This document shows, piece by piece, positions 27,266 to 36,956 of a stretch of DNA of 64,000 nucleotides. The notes beneath the pieces were generated by a model, which was not told the DNA's origin, made no database searches, and was given only the letters and a program-made list of their open reading frames with translations. The translations under genes were made by a program, and so were the position numbers. Within the stretch, counting starts at the first letter, position 1, and each line of letters begins with the position of its first letter. Source of the DNA: Pseudomonas sp. LP_7_YM (GTDB taxonomy: Bacteria; Pseudomonadota; Gammaproteobacteria; Pseudomonadales; Pseudomonadaceae); NCBI RefSeq assembly GCF_004364435.1, contig NZ_SOCT01000005.1:287284-351283 (forward strand), in the 5' to 3' direction.

Positions 27266-28099
27266 TCAGAACGGCACATCCCCCAGAATCGTCGCGCGGT
27301 GCATCACACGCCGCTGTGGCCGATAATCGTCCACCGCGTAGTGTTGAGTCACGCGGTTGTCCCACATGGCCACGTCGTTTTCCTGCCAGCGCCAGCGGAT
27401 GGTGAACTCGGGACGCGTCGCATGGGCAAACAGCAATTTCAGAATCGCCTCGCTTTCGGCAGGCTCCAGCTCGTTGATCCGCGTGGTGAAGCCTTCGTTG
27501 ACGAACAGCGCCTTGCGTCCGCTGACCGGGTGCGTGCGGACCACCGGGTGCGACAGCGGCGGGTTCTTGCGGCGGGTCTCTTCCCAGCGCGCCAGGTCTT
27601 GAGCGGTATTGCCAAAGCGCTCCAGCGGGAAGGAGCGGGTGAAATCGTGGGTGGCGGTCAAGCCGTCGAGCAGCGTTTGCAGCGGCCTGGACAACGCCTC
27701 GAACGCCGCTATGCCACTGGCCCATAAGGTGTCGCCACCGTACGCCGGCAGTTGCTTGGCACTCAGTACCGCGCCCAGCGCCGGTGTCGGCAGGAAGGTG
27801 ACGTCGGTGTGCCAGATCGCGTTGTCGCGCACGTCGGTCAGCGCCGTGTCGAGCACCATGATTTCCGGCTGCTCCGAAATGTTGGGGTAGATCGGGTGAA
27901 CGTGCAGGTCACCGAACTGCGCGGCGAAACGCGCCTGCTGGTGAGGGGTTATGGGTTGATTGCCAAAGAACAGCACCTGATGGGTCAGCAGCGCCTGCTC
28001 GATGGCATTGCGTTGCCCGGCAGTCAGATCACGGCTCAGGTCGATGCCACTGATCTGCGCACCCAAAGCTGAACTCAAAGGGGTGATGTGAAGGCTCAT
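27266..28099 (-). CDS. tauD: Taurine dioxygenase
   Basis: This 277-residue Fe(II)/2-oxoglutarate dioxygenase converts taurine to sulfite and aminoacetaldehyde. The iron ligands are His97 and Asp99 ([10 protein letters not shown]) and His253 ([10 protein letters not shown]), with a 2OG-binding Arg in [11 protein letters not shown]. Its place directly after tauC gives the usual tauABCD order. ATG 28099 is preferred to GTG 28111. Expression is expected only under sulfate limitation (known for the family, not visible here). Confidence 0.93.
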   Translation of the reverse strand: MSLHITPLSSALGAQISGIDLSRDLTAGQRNAIEQALLTHQVLFFGNQPITPHQQARFAAQFGDLHVHPIYPNISEQPEIMVLDTALTDVRDNAIWHTDVTFLPTPALGAVLSAKQLPAYGGDTLWASGIAAFEALSRPLQTLLDGLTATHDFTRSFPLERFGNTAQDLARWEETRRKNPPLSHPVVRTHPVSGRKALFVNEGFTTRINELEPAESEAILKLLFAHATRPEFTIRWRWQENDVAMWDNRVTQHYAVDDYRPQRRVMHRATILGDVPF

Positions 28100-28162
28100 G
28101 CGGGTTCTCACAATGTGCGCCGAGCTGTCGGCGTAGTCAGTGTTTGTCGGTTCATCGAGGAT

Positions 28163-29011
28163 TTAGTGATTCTGCCCCTGCCACGGCACCAGCTTGCGCT
28201 GCAGCGCGCGCAGGCCCATTTCCAGCGCAAAGGCGATCAGCGCGATGACCAGAATCCCCAGCACCACGACATCGGTCACCAGAAACTGCGCGGCAGACTG
28301 CACCATGAAGCCCAGGCCGCTGGTGGCGGCGATCAACTCGGCGGCCACCAGCGTCGACCAACCCACGCCCAGCCCGATGCGCACACCGGTGAGGATGTCC
28401 GGCAGGGCGCTCGGCAGGATCACATGGCGAATCAGTTGCCAGCGATTGGCCCCCAAGGATTGCGCGGCCCGCAGCTTGGCGCTGTCCACTGTGCGCACGC
28501 CGGTGGCCGTGGCGATGGCGATGGGCGCGAAAATCGCCAGGTAAATCAGCAGCACCTTGGAGAACTCGCCGATGCCGCACCAGATAACGATCAGAGGCAG
28601 ATACGCCAGAGGCGGAATCGGGCGGTAGAACTCGATCAGCGGGTCGAAGATGCCTTGGGCGATGCGGTTATGCCCGACGGCGATGCCGACCGGAATCGCA
28701 GTCAGCACCGCGAACACCAGGCCCAGGCCGATGCGTTGCAGGCTCGCGCCCAAGTGCTGCCAGAGCGTGGATTCCATGTAGCCCTTGGTCATCAACAGCC
28801 AGGCCTTTTCCAGCACGGCAGAAGGCGGCGGCAGAAACAGCGGTTCGACCCATTCGAATGCCGTGACCCACCACCAGACCCCCAGCAGTACGAGCAGGGT
28901 CAGAACGCTGATGGCGCGAGTGCTCAGGTACAGGCGCGGCTCGACTGTCTTGCCGGGCGTGGGCGTTTGGGTGAGGGTTTCGCCCAGCGGGGGCGTGGGG
29001 TATTGGCTCAT
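28163..29011 (-). CDS. tauC: Taurine ABC transporter permease
   Basis: This 282-residue inner-membrane permease is of the BPD_transp_1 type, with about six hydrophobic helices. It has the EAA-like cytoplasmic loop [30 protein letters not shown], which docks on the ATPase. The start overlaps the tauB stop by 4 bp (ATGA), which fixes ATG 29011 over a start two codons upstream. A proline-rich, polar N-terminus (about 30 residues) precedes the first helix. Confidence 0.94.
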   Translation of the reverse strand: MSQYPTPPLGETLTQTPTPGKTVEPRLYLSTRAISVLTLLVLLGVWWWVTAFEWVEPLFLPPPSAVLEKAWLLMTKGYMESTLWQHLGASLQRIGLGLVFAVLTAIPVGIAVGHNRIAQGIFDPLIEFYRPIPPLAYLPLIVIWCGIGEFSKVLLIYLAIFAPIAIATATGVRTVDSAKLRAAQSLGANRWQLIRHVILPSALPDILTGVRIGLGVGWSTLVAAELIAATSGLGFMVQSAAQFLVTDVVVLGILVIALIAFALEMGLRALQRKLVPWQGQNH

Positions 29012-29799
29012 GCCCATTGCTCCTGAACAGCCTGACGCTGTGAAAACACCCGAGCCAGTACACGCTCGCGGGTTTCAATGAAACGAGGATCGGACTTGAT
29101 TGCCCGTGCCGACTCGCCTGCGCTGTAGCGTTGGCCGAAGTCGAGCTCAAGGTGCTCGACGATCTGTCCCGGATCAGGCGCCAGCAGAATCAGATCCGTG
29201 GCCAGGAATACGGCCTCCTCGATGTCGTGAGTAATCAGGAACACCGGGTTGGCGCTGCGCGTCCAGACCTGCAGCAACAACTCCTGCATTTGCTCGCGAG
29301 TGAAGGCGTCCAGCGCACCGAAAGGTTCGTCCATCAGCAACACCTGCGGGTCGGCAGCCAGCGCGCGCGCCAGCCCTACGCGTTGTTTCTGGCCACCTGA
29401 CAATTCCCAGATGCGACGTTTTTCGAAGCCTGCCAGGTCTACCAGCGCCAGCATTTCCCGCGCTTTGGCTTCACGTTGCGCCCGAGGGACGCCCGCCAGT
29501 TCCAGACCGAAGGCGACATTGGCGAGTACGTCCTGCCAAGGCAGCAACGCATCGTCCTGGAACACCACGCCGCGTTCAGCGCCTGGTCCGCTGACGGGCA
29601 CGTTGTCCAGTGTAATACGCCCGGCGCTAGGCTCGACGAAACCTGCAATCAGATTCAACAGCGAAGTCTTGCCGCTGCCGGATGGGCCCAGAGCGACGAG
29701 CAACTGTTGCGGGCCGAGGCTCAGGGAAATATCCGACAGCACCGGCTCGGCCGCACCGGGATACTGTGCGCTGATGCGCTCCAGCTGTAACAAGGCCAT
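29008..29799 (-). CDS. tauB: Taurine ABC transporter ATP-binding protein
   Basis: This 263-residue ABC ATPase has Walker [10 protein letters not shown] at 38-46, signature LSGGQKQR, Walker [13 protein letters not shown] and switch ITHDIEEA. It energises TauA/TauC import of taurine. It overlaps tauC by 4 bp. A REP-containing 160-bp spacer separates it from tauA. Confidence 0.95.
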   Translation of the reverse strand: MALLQLERISAQYPGAAEPVLSDISLSLGPQQLLVALGPSGSGKTSLLNLIAGFVEPSAGRITLDNVPVSGPGAERGVVFQDDALLPWQDVLANVAFGLELAGVPRAQREAKAREMLALVDLAGFEKRRIWELSGGQKQRVGLARALAADPQVLLMDEPFGALDAFTREQMQELLLQVWTRSANPVFLITHDIEEAVFLATDLILLAPDPGQIVEHLELDFGQRYSAGESARAIKSDPRFIETRERVLARVFSQRQAVQEQWA

Positions 29800-29854
29800 G
29801 GCGATGACTCCGCTTATATAAAAGTGTGTGGCGCCAGTCGGACTGACAAGTAAC

Positions 29855-29927
29855 CTGTGGGCGCGATATTCCAGGGCATGTTTTTTACCGCTGTACTCAG
29901 CCTGGCGAATGATTCGCTCCTACAGGG
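29855..29927. repeat. REP element, degenerate pair between tauA and tauB
   Basis: A weak left arm (CTGTGGGCGCGATATTC) and a recognisable right arm (GGCGAATGATTCGCTCCTACAGG) lie inside the tau operon, where they may give differential mRNA stability between binding-protein and ATPase genes. Confidence 0.65.
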
Positions 29928-29959
29928 ACATGCTGGGGGGCGGTTAAAAGCGCTTTCAG

Positions 29960-30937
29960 TTACTGGGTGACGAACTTCGCGCTGACATAGGGCGTGTAAT
30001 CGGCCAGCACTGCGTCGACCTTGCCTTGCTCTTTAAGAAATACCGCGGTCTTGACGATGGCTTCGGTGGTGGGGGCGCCCAGTTCTTTCACTTGATCATC
30101 GGCCAGCGGATAAACGTTGCCTTCCAGCAAGCCGGGGATGTCGGAGGCTTTGGCGCCGGAGAGTTTCACCAGCTTGTTGATGTGCTCGCTGTTGGCAATC
30201 CACGCCGCAGGGTCTTTGCGGTAATCGGCGTAGGCATCCAGGGTGGTCCTGGCAAAGGCCTTGACGATTTCAGGGTGTTTGTCGGCGAAGTCCTTGCGTA
30301 CGATCCAGGCGTCGAAGGTCGGAGCGCCGACCTTGGCCAGCTCGCCGGAAGTGATCAGCACTTTGCCGGTTTCCTTGGCCACACCCAATGCCGGATCCCA
30401 GACGTAGGTGGCGTCGATGTCGCCGCGTTTCCAGGCAGCTGCGATCGCCGGTGGGGCCAGGTTAAGGATGGTGACTTTGGTCGGATCGATGTTCCAGTGC
30501 TTGAGCGCCGCCAACAGGCTGTAATGCCCGGTGGACACAAAAGGCACGGCGATCTTTTTCCCCACCAGATCCTGCGGGCTATTGATGCCGGCGCCATTGC
30601 GGGCGACCAATGCTTCAGCGGCGCCGATTTGCGTGGCAATCAGGAAAGTTTCAACGGGCACCTTGCGCGTGGCTGCAGCCGTCAGAGGGCTGGAACCCAG
30701 ATAGCCGATCTGCACATCCCCGGAAGCGATAGCCGTGATGACGTCGGCACCGTTATCAAATTTGCGCCATGAAATCTTCGAGCCAGTTGCCTGCTCATAG
30801 GCGCCATCGGCCTGCGCAACTTTCGCCGGATCCACGGTGGTCTGGTAGGCGACGGTGAAATCTGCCGCTTGGGCGAACAGCGCAGAACCTGCCAGCGACA
30901 GCGCTGCCAGCAGGCAAATGGGTTTGGGCAGTTTCAT
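29960..30937 (-). CDS. tauA: Taurine ABC transporter substrate-binding protein
   Basis: This 325-residue periplasmic protein has a signal peptide (LLAALSLAGSALFAQAADF). The body (FTVAYQTTVDPAKVAQADG, ISWRKFDNGADVITAIASGDVQIGYLGSSPLTAAATR, WKRGDIDATYVWDPALG) closely follows TauA. ATG 30937 puts the signal peptide at the N-terminus. It is first in tauABCD. Confidence 0.94.
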   Translation of the reverse strand: MKLPKPICLLAALSLAGSALFAQAADFTVAYQTTVDPAKVAQADGAYEQATGSKISWRKFDNGADVITAIASGDVQIGYLGSSPLTAAATRKVPVETFLIATQIGAAEALVARNGAGINSPQDLVGKKIAVPFVSTGHYSLLAALKHWNIDPTKVTILNLAPPAIAAAWKRGDIDATYVWDPALGVAKETGKVLITSGELAKVGAPTFDAWIVRKDFADKHPEIVKAFARTTLDAYADYRKDPAAWIANSEHINKLVKLSGAKASDIPGLLEGNVYPLADDQVKELGAPTTEAIVKTAVFLKEQGKVDAVLADYTPYVSAKFVTQ

Positions 30938-31749
30938 GGTAGGGCTCCGGATCAAGCAGGCCGAGGGGCTGAGTGAAAAAGAGCTTAAGGGATCTAAGAA
31001 AGCCGAAATAAATAACTTTTTGGCATTAGCTTAGAGAAAGACAACCTGACGAAGCTGGGCAATGACTCTATAAAGTCGAACATTGCGAACACAAAATGAC
31101 CGCTCATCGAAATGTCACATTTTGTAAATACTATCCATCATTCGGCAAAGGCTGATGCTCTTGCCCGTGCGCAATGGCGCTGCTTGAGCAGGTTAATGCC
31201 TGTGTGAGGGTCGGTTTCTGCTGCGGCATTCGGTAGCCGAGCGATTATTCAGGCGTATTGCAAGTAATTCCTAACCGCATGAAAAAATAGATGGAGAAGA
31301 GGGTGGCAACTGCAACGATTGTATCCGTGCGAAAACAACTCCTTATTTTTCAGGTGGTTAAATCTGCAATGTTCATCCTGTTTCACACGCCGACCGTGAC
31401 TGGTCGGTCGAGTTCCCGTGTCAGGACGCGGCAAAACTAATCGATCTGACGAACGGCTTAGAAATATTTTTTGGGAATTAGGTAAAGACGCCGATACACT
31501 CCCCAACGGACGGCTGAAACGGCTTGTGACATATAACTGCTTAGCATAAAAGCATAATCACAAAGTCTTTTTAGGTTTAAAGGAGTTTCCTTACCTTGCA
31601 GCCAGCTGTTAGGACGGTTCAGTCAATTTAGTCTTGGGGACATTGACTCGCCGAATCAGGTCCAGCGCTTATCGCGCATCTGCGGTCTTGAGCCTTCGGT
31701 CTCAGTACCCAGGAACTACAAAAATTAGATTCAAGAGGAGCGATACACA
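30938..31749. other. 812-bp divergent regulatory region between tauA and the porin gene
   Basis: No gene is supported here. An inverted repeat ACAAAATG (31091) / CATTTTGT (31118) lies about 150 bp upstream of tauA and could be an operator. The sequence is AT-rich for this genome, especially 30990-31130 and 31440-31600, as expected for promoters. A long untranslated leader of the porin gene is likely (last 100-200 bp). Confidence 0.5.
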
Positions 31750-33129
31750 ATGAAGAAGTCCACCCTGGCCTTGGCCGTATCTGTAGGTGTAATGGCCACT
31801 CAGGCTGGTGCAGCTGGTTTTTTTGAAGACAGCAAGGCAACCGTCAGTTCCCGTACCCTGTATTTTGAGAACGACAACCGTGAGCAGTTCGGCACTGCCA
31901 AGGCTTCCGACCAGCGTCAAACTTCCACAGGTTTGCTGTTCAACTTCATCTCTGGTTATACCCCCGGCACCGTAGGTTTTGGTCTGGATGTACAGAGCAT
32001 GGTCGGCATTAATCTGGGGGGTGGTATCACACACCATGGCGTGGGCACTGCCAACACCGTTACGCCGGTTAAAACCGACGGCGCGCCTGTTGACGAGTGG
32101 GATCGTACCGGAGCCAACGTGAAAGCCAAGATCTCCAAAACCGAACTCAAGCTGGGTAATGCACTGCAGCCTAACTTGCCGATTCTGGTTTCCAACGACG
32201 GTCGTTTGCTGCCACAGACCTTTGAGGGCGGTATCGTCAGCTCCAAAGAGCTGGATGGTTGGACTTTTACTGCCGGTAAGCTGACTCAGGGCGCGAGCCG
32301 TGCATCGAGCAACTATTCGGGTATGGCCGTTGCCGGTGGTACTCATGACTCCAACAGCTTCACCTTTGCCGGCGCTGACTGGAAAGTCACCAAAGACCTG
32401 ACGTTGCAGGCTTACCACTCGGAGCTCGAAGACTACTACAAGCAGACTTTCCTGGGCTTGGTACACGTCTTCCCGATCGCCGATGACCAATCGTTCAAGA
32501 CCGACCTGCGTTACTTCGACAGCCGTTCCGACGGCAAGAACGGTGAAACCGGTTACGTGTTCAACAACAACGGCGGCTATGCAAAAAACGTTGGTGAAGT
32601 TGATAACAAAACCTGGTCTGCCATGTTCACGTACACCTTGGGCGGTCACTCTCTGTTGCTCGGCCACCAGGATGTCGGCGACGACGGCGGCTTCGTCTGG
32701 ATGAGCAACGGCAACATCACCAAAGATGGCACCTCCGCAACTCATAGCGAAGGCCAGGGCGGTTCGAGCTTCTACCTGTTCACTGACTCGATGATCAACC
32801 AGTTCGCACGTGCGGGTGAGACCACCAACTTCGGTCAGTACTCCTACGACTTCGCACGTCTGGGTGTTCCTGGTCTGAAAGCCGCATTCGCTTACCTCAA
32901 AGGTAACAACATCAAATCCCAACGCGGCAATCTGGGCGACAGCTCGGAGTGGGAACGTGACATGCGTATCGACTACGTGTTCCAGGACGGTCCTCTGAAA
33001 GGCTTTGGCGCTACCTTGCGTCGTGCTAACTACCGTGGTGACTTCACCGGTACCAACGCTCAGAACAGCCACATTGCTGACCAGGATCAGACCCGTGTGA
33101 TCTTCAACTACACCTACGCTTTCAAATAA
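31750..33129 (+). CDS. OprD-family outer membrane porin
   Basis: This 459-residue protein has a signal peptide (MKKSTLALAVSVGVMATQAGA) and starts the mature chain with AGFFEDSKATVSSRTLYFENDNRE, the typical OprD-family beginning. It ends in a C-terminal aromatic residue-containing beta strand (VIFNYTYAFK), as beta-barrel proteins do. OprD members pass small anionic or amino-acid-like solutes. Its position between tau and ssu genes invites a role in sulfonate entry, but that is only inference, and OprE-like general induction is another choice. The ribosome site AGAGGAG is strong. Confidence 0.9.
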   Translation: MKKSTLALAVSVGVMATQAGAAGFFEDSKATVSSRTLYFENDNREQFGTAKASDQRQTSTGLLFNFISGYTPGTVGFGLDVQSMVGINLGGGITHHGVGTANTVTPVKTDGAPVDEWDRTGANVKAKISKTELKLGNALQPNLPILVSNDGRLLPQTFEGGIVSSKELDGWTFTAGKLTQGASRASSNYSGMAVAGGTHDSNSFTFAGADWKVTKDLTLQAYHSELEDYYKQTFLGLVHVFPIADDQSFKTDLRYFDSRSDGKNGETGYVFNNNGGYAKNVGEVDNKTWSAMFTYTLGGHSLLLGHQDVGDDGGFVWMSNGNITKDGTSATHSEGQGGSSFYLFTDSMINQFARAGETTNFGQYSYDFARLGVPGLKAAFAYLKGNNIKSQRGNLGDSSEWERDMRIDYVFQDGPLKGFGATLRRANYRGDFTGTNAQNSHIADQDQTRVIFNYTYAFK

Positions 33130-33143
33130 GCGCTGGCTGGTTG

Positions 33144-33172
33144 AAAAGAGCCCCGCTTCGGCGGGGCTTTTT
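33144..33172 (+). terminator. Terminator after the porin gene
   Basis: AGCCCCGC-TTCG-GCGGGGCT with a stable TTCG tetraloop is followed by a T-run, 15 bp past the stop. Confidence 0.95.
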
Positions 33173-33304
33173 ATGCCTTTAATAAAGGTATGTTGTCTCT
33201 TTATATAGCTTATACAGCGTGGGGCATTGCTTTTCGGTCTTTCAGTTTTAATCTTTTCGCAGGCACAGTGTCCCAATAGCACACACATCACAGGAGCTGA
33301 CCGT

Positions 33305-33943
33305 ATGAGCCTTAAACTCGGCGACATCGCCCCCGACTTCGAACAGGACTCCAGCGAGGGTCGCATCAAGTTTCATGAGTGGCTGGGCGATAAATGGGGC
33401 GTGCTGTTCTCCCACCCGGCCGACTTCACCCCTGTGTGCACCACCGAGCTTGGCTTCACCGCAAAGCTCAAGGACGAGTTTGATAAGCGCAATGTGAAGG
33501 CCATCGCCCTCTCGGTGGACTCGGCCGAATCGCACGTCAAATGGATTGAGGACATCAACTCCACCCAGAGCACCATCGTCAACTTTCCGATCCTGGCCGA
33601 TGCGGATCGCAAGGTATCGGACCTGTACGACCTGATCCACCCAAACGCCAGCGAGACGCTGACCGTGCGCTCCTTGTTCGTGATTGATCCGAACAAAAAA
33701 GTGCGGCTTACCATCACCTACCCTGCCAGCACCGGACGCAACTTCCACGAGATTCTTCGCGTCATCGATTCGCTGCAGCTGACCGACAGCCATAAGGTTG
33801 CGACCCCCGCCAACTGGAACGACGGCGACGACGTAGTGATCGTGCCTTCGATCAAGGACGAAGAAGAAATCAAGCAACGCTTTCCGAAAGGCTACAAGGC
33901 CGTCACGCCCTACCTGCGCCTGACCCCACAGCCCAATCGCTGA
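33305..33943 (+). CDS. lsfA: 1-Cys peroxiredoxin LsfA
   Basis: This 212-residue Prx6-type peroxidase has peroxidatic Cys45 in HPADFTPVCTTELG and no resolving cysteine. The C-terminal 1-Cys domain (VATPANWNDGDDVVIVPSIKDEEEIKQRFPKG) is complete. LsfA is a sulfate-starvation protein in Pseudomonas and lies near the ssu genes in other species, which fits here. The start with RBS AGGAG is at 33305; the open frame upstream is not conserved. Its own terminator follows. Confidence 0.95.
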   Translation: MSLKLGDIAPDFEQDSSEGRIKFHEWLGDKWGVLFSHPADFTPVCTTELGFTAKLKDEFDKRNVKAIALSVDSAESHVKWIEDINSTQSTIVNFPILADADRKVSDLYDLIHPNASETLTVRSLFVIDPNKKVRLTITYPASTGRNFHEILRVIDSLQLTDSHKVATPANWNDGDDVVIVPSIKDEEEIKQRFPKGYKAVTPYLRLTPQPNR

Positions 33944-33968
33944 CAGTACGGTTTCAACCATGACATTC

Positions 33969-33993
33969 GGGCCGATTTATCGGCCCTTTTTTT
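33969..33993 (+). terminator. Terminator after lsfA
   Basis: GGGCCGAT / ATCGGCCC with a minimal loop and a run of seven T lies 25 bp past the lsfA stop. It shows that lsfA is not in the same main transcript as ssuA. Confidence 0.93.
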
Positions 33994-34149
33994 GTTTCCC
34001 AATCGATCTTTTCAGCTGATCGCCACCCTCCCGTGGTGCATCACTAAACCTCCGAGGTCTCCTGCAAAAGCTGTGGCGTCTGCAAATTCCGTGCGCTGAG
34101 AGGTGCCAACACATTCAGGCGTGGCATTTTTTAAGCATCTCGTTTCTAT

Positions 34150-34175
34150 ATTCAATTTGGTGCTAACCAAATGAA
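34150..34175. promoter_or_regulatory. Palindromic candidate operator upstream of ssuA
   Basis: ATTTGGT-GCTA-ACCAAAT is a perfect 7-bp inverted repeat, extended by ATTC and GAAT on its outer flanks. It sits 145 bp before ssuA in an AT-rich stretch. A LysR-type or similar regulator site is possible; which protein binds is unknown. The rest of the 376-bp space between lsfA and ssuA holds no gene and no trace of ssuE. Confidence 0.45.
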
Positions 34176-34319
34176 TAAATATGATTTTAGTGAATAACAA
34201 ACCCCTGTTAAGGTCTCTCCGTCCTGGCGAGATCGCCAGTCACGAATTCCCCACGCCTTACTGGTCCGCCATCGGACGAGCAGGTGCCACCTGTTTAGCT
34301 ACAAGCAAAGGAGCGTGCC

Positions 34320-35285
34320 ATGCGCACTGTCATTTTGCGTCGAGGCTTGGTCGCTCTGTTTGCCGCGGCAGCGACCTTCGGCGTCCTCAATCAAGCTCAG
34401 GCCGATACCCTGCGCATCGGCTATCAGAAATACGGCACGCTGGTCCTGCTCAAGGCCAAAGGTTCGCTGGAAAAGAAACTCGCCGAGCAAGGCGTACAGG
34501 TGCAATGGACCGAATTCCCGGGTGGCCCGCAGTTGCTTGAAGGGCTGAACGTAGGCTCGATCGATTTCGGCGTCACCGGAGAAACACCGCCGGTGTTCGC
34601 TCAGGCTGCTGGGGCCGATCTGCTTTACGTGGCAGCTGAACCGCCGGCGCCGACCAGTGAAGCGCTGCTGGTGCCCAAGGATTCGCCGATCCAGTCGGTG
34701 AAGGATCTCAAGGGCAAGAAGGTCGTGCTCAACAAGGGCTCCAACGTTCACTACCTCTTGGTGCGCGCGCTGCAAGAGGCAGGTTTGAAATACAGCGACA
34801 TCCAGACCGTGTTCCTGCCGCCCGCCGATGCTCGAGCTGCGTTCGAGCGTGGCAGTGTCGATGCCTGGGTCATCTGGGACCCTTATCAGGCCGCCGCCGA
34901 ACAGCAGTTGAAGGTGCGTACCCTGCGTGACGGCAAAGGCATCGTCGACAACAACCAGTTCTATCTGGCGACAAGGCCCTACGCACAACAGCATCCGAAG
35001 GTGATTCAGACTCTGGTCGAAGAAGTGCGCGCAGTGGGAGAGTGGTCCAAGGCCCATCCGGACGAAGTGACCAAACAGGTCGCGCCGCTGTTGGGCCTGC
35101 CTGCGGACATCACCGAAATCTCGGTCAAACGTCAGGGTTACGGCGCGCAGTTCATCACCGCCGAAACTGTCGCGGCGCAGCAGAAAATTGCCGACACCTT
35201 CTATCAACTCAAGTTGATCCCTAAACCGCTCAGCATCGCAGATGTGATCTGGACGCCACCTGCTGCTGTCGCGAAAGCACAGTAG
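34320..35285 (+). CDS. ssuA: Aliphatic sulfonate ABC transporter substrate-binding protein
   Basis: This 321-residue periplasmic protein has a signal peptide (LVALFAAAATFGVLNQAQAD). The body (LRIGYQKYGTLVLLKAKGSLEKKL, WTEFPGGPQLLEGLNVGSIDFGVTGETPPVFAQAAG, VLNKGSNVHYLLVRAL, VDAWVIWDPYQAAAE) is SsuA. AAAGGAG lies 7 nt before the ATG. Normally ssuE precedes it and ssuD follows it; here ssuC follows after 26 bp. Confidence 0.95.
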   Translation: MRTVILRRGLVALFAAAATFGVLNQAQADTLRIGYQKYGTLVLLKAKGSLEKKLAEQGVQVQWTEFPGGPQLLEGLNVGSIDFGVTGETPPVFAQAAGADLLYVAAEPPAPTSEALLVPKDSPIQSVKDLKGKKVVLNKGSNVHYLLVRALQEAGLKYSDIQTVFLPPADARAAFERGSVDAWVIWDPYQAAAEQQLKVRTLRDGKGIVDNNQFYLATRPYAQQHPKVIQTLVEEVRAVGEWSKAHPDEVTKQVAPLLGLPADITEISVKRQGYGAQFITAETVAAQQKIADTFYQLKLIPKPLSIADVIWTPPAAVAKAQ

Positions 35286-35311
35286 TGCGGGCATTGAGAG
35301 GAGACAACTCC

Positions 35312-36100
35312 ATGAGCGTGGAAAAAATCACTCACAGACTGGCGCCCTGGTTGCTACCGGTCTTATTGCTGGCGGTCTGGCAACTGGCGGTGAGCGCCGG
35401 TTGGCTCTCCACCCGAATCCTGCCTGCGCCCAGCGCGGTCATCGAAGCGGGTGTGACGCTGGTGCGCAGTGGCGAAATCTGGACCCACCTGGCCATCAGC
35501 GGCTGGCGTGCAGGCATCGGTTTTGCCATCGGCGGCAGCATTGGCCTGGCACTGGGCTTCATCACCGGTTTGTCGAAGTGGGGTGAACGCCTGCTCGACA
35601 GCTCGGTGCAAATGATCCGAAACGTGCCGCATCTGGCACTGATCCCCTTGGTGATTCTGTGGTTCGGGATCGACGAGAGCGCGAAGATTTTCCTGGTAGC
35701 GCTGGGCACGCTGTTCCCGATTTACCTGAACACCTACCACGGCATTCGCAACATCGACCCGGCACTGGTGGAAATGTCGCGCAGCTATGGGCTTTCAGGT
35801 TTCTCGCTGTTCCGCCACGTGATTCTGCCCGGTGCCATGCCTTCGATTCTGGTCGGCGTGCGCTTCGCTCTGGGCTTCATGTGGCTGACGCTGATCGTGG
35901 CTGAAACCATCTCGGCCAGCTCCGGCATTGGTTATCTGGCGATGAACGCCCGTGAATTCCTGCAGACCGATGTGGTGGTGCTGGCGATCGTGCTGTACGC
36001 GATCCTCGGCAAGTTGGCAGATCTCGCAGCGCGCGGTCTGGAGCGGGTATGCCTGCGTTGGCACCCGGCGTATCAAGTGGCTAAAGGTGGCGCGCAATGA
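35312..36100 (+). CDS. ssuC: Aliphatic sulfonate ABC transporter permease
   Basis: This 262-residue permease has about six membrane helices and the ATPase-docking loop [42 protein letters not shown] precedes ATG 35312, 26 bp after the ssuA stop, so ssuD is cleanly absent between them. It overlaps ssuB by 4 bp. Confidence 0.95.
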   Translation: MSVEKITHRLAPWLLPVLLLAVWQLAVSAGWLSTRILPAPSAVIEAGVTLVRSGEIWTHLAISGWRAGIGFAIGGSIGLALGFITGLSKWGERLLDSSVQMIRNVPHLALIPLVILWFGIDESAKIFLVALGTLFPIYLNTYHGIRNIDPALVEMSRSYGLSGFSLFRHVILPGAMPSILVGVRFALGFMWLTLIVAETISASSGIGYLAMNAREFLQTDVVVLAIVLYAILGKLADLAARGLERVCLRWHPAYQVAKGGAQ

Positions 36101-36906
36101 GCAATCTCCAACAACCGGCAAACCTGTTGCGCGGGATTCCGCTCCAAGTCCGCAAGCTGAAGAAAACCTTCGGCTCGCGGGAAGTATTGAAAGATATCGA
36201 CCTGCACATTCCGGCGGGGCAATTCGTCGCTGTGGTCGGTCGCAGCGGTTGTGGCAAAAGTACCTTGCTGCGCCTGCTGGCCGGCCTGGACAAGCCCACC
36301 AGCGGGCAATTGCTGGCCGGTAATTCATCGCTGGCCGACGCCCGCGAAGACACCCGCCTGATGTTTCAGGAAGCGCGTCTGCTGCCCTGGAAACGCATCA
36401 TCGACAACGTCGGCCTGGGCCTGAGCGGTGACTGGCGCGGCAAGGCGCTCGAAGCGCTGGAGGCCGTAGGTCTGGCCGAGCGCGCCCATGAGTGGCCGGC
36501 TGCATTATCGGGTGGCCAGAAGCAGCGTGTAGCGCTGGCCCGCGCGTTGATTCACCAGCCGCGCCTGTTGTTGCTGGATGAGCCACTGGGTGCCCTGGAT
36601 GCCTTGACCCGTATCGAGATGCAGCAGCTGATCGAAAACCTGTGGCAAAAGCACGGCTTCACAGTGCTGCTCGTGACGCACGACGTCAGTGAGGCCGTGG
36701 CCATCGCCGACCGCGTGCTGCTGATCGAAGAAGGCCGCATCGGCCTTGATCTACAGGTCGAACTGCCCCGGCCGCGTGCCCGCGGCTCCTACCGGCTGGC
36801 GGCACTGGAAACCGAAGTACTCAACCGCGTGCTGTCGCTTCCCGGCAGCCCGCCCGAACCCGAACCGACTTCACCGCTGCCCACGCAACTGCGTTGGGCC
36901 AACTAA
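36097..36906 (+). CDS. ssuB: Aliphatic sulfonate ABC transporter ATP-binding protein
   Basis: This 269-residue ABC ATPase has Walker [10 protein letters not shown] at 48-56, signature LSGGQKQR, Walker [13 protein letters not shown] and the His switch VTHDVSEA. The C-terminus (about 225-269) is a proline-rich extension typical of Pseudomonas SsuB. It overlaps ssuC by 4 bp (ATGA). Confidence 0.95.
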   Translation: MSNLQQPANLLRGIPLQVRKLKKTFGSREVLKDIDLHIPAGQFVAVVGRSGCGKSTLLRLLAGLDKPTSGQLLAGNSSLADAREDTRLMFQEARLLPWKRIIDNVGLGLSGDWRGKALEALEAVGLAERAHEWPAALSGGQKQRVALARALIHQPRLLLLDEPLGALDALTRIEMQQLIENLWQKHGFTVLLVTHDVSEAVAIADRVLLIEEGRIGLDLQVELPRPRARGSYRLAALETEVLNRVLSLPGSPPEPEPTSPLPTQLRWAN

Positions 36907-36956
36907 ATCCGGGGCAATGTTGCGCCTGGACCTGATCTTACAAAGGAAGCCACACC

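Noticed and set aside
31249..31506. 85-codon minus-strand frame in the tauA-porin spacer
   Set aside because: No ribosome site, no codon bias and no family resemblance.
31702..33369. 555-codon minus-strand open frame opposite the OprD-type porin
   Set aside because: The porin with signal peptide, barrel end and terminator is clearly the real gene; the antisense frame runs past both its ends without a ribosome site or motif.
34181..34540. 119-codon frame overlapping the ssuA start as a small gene or ssuE remnant
   Set aside because: It reads mostly in another frame of ssuA and shows no flavin reductase motif.
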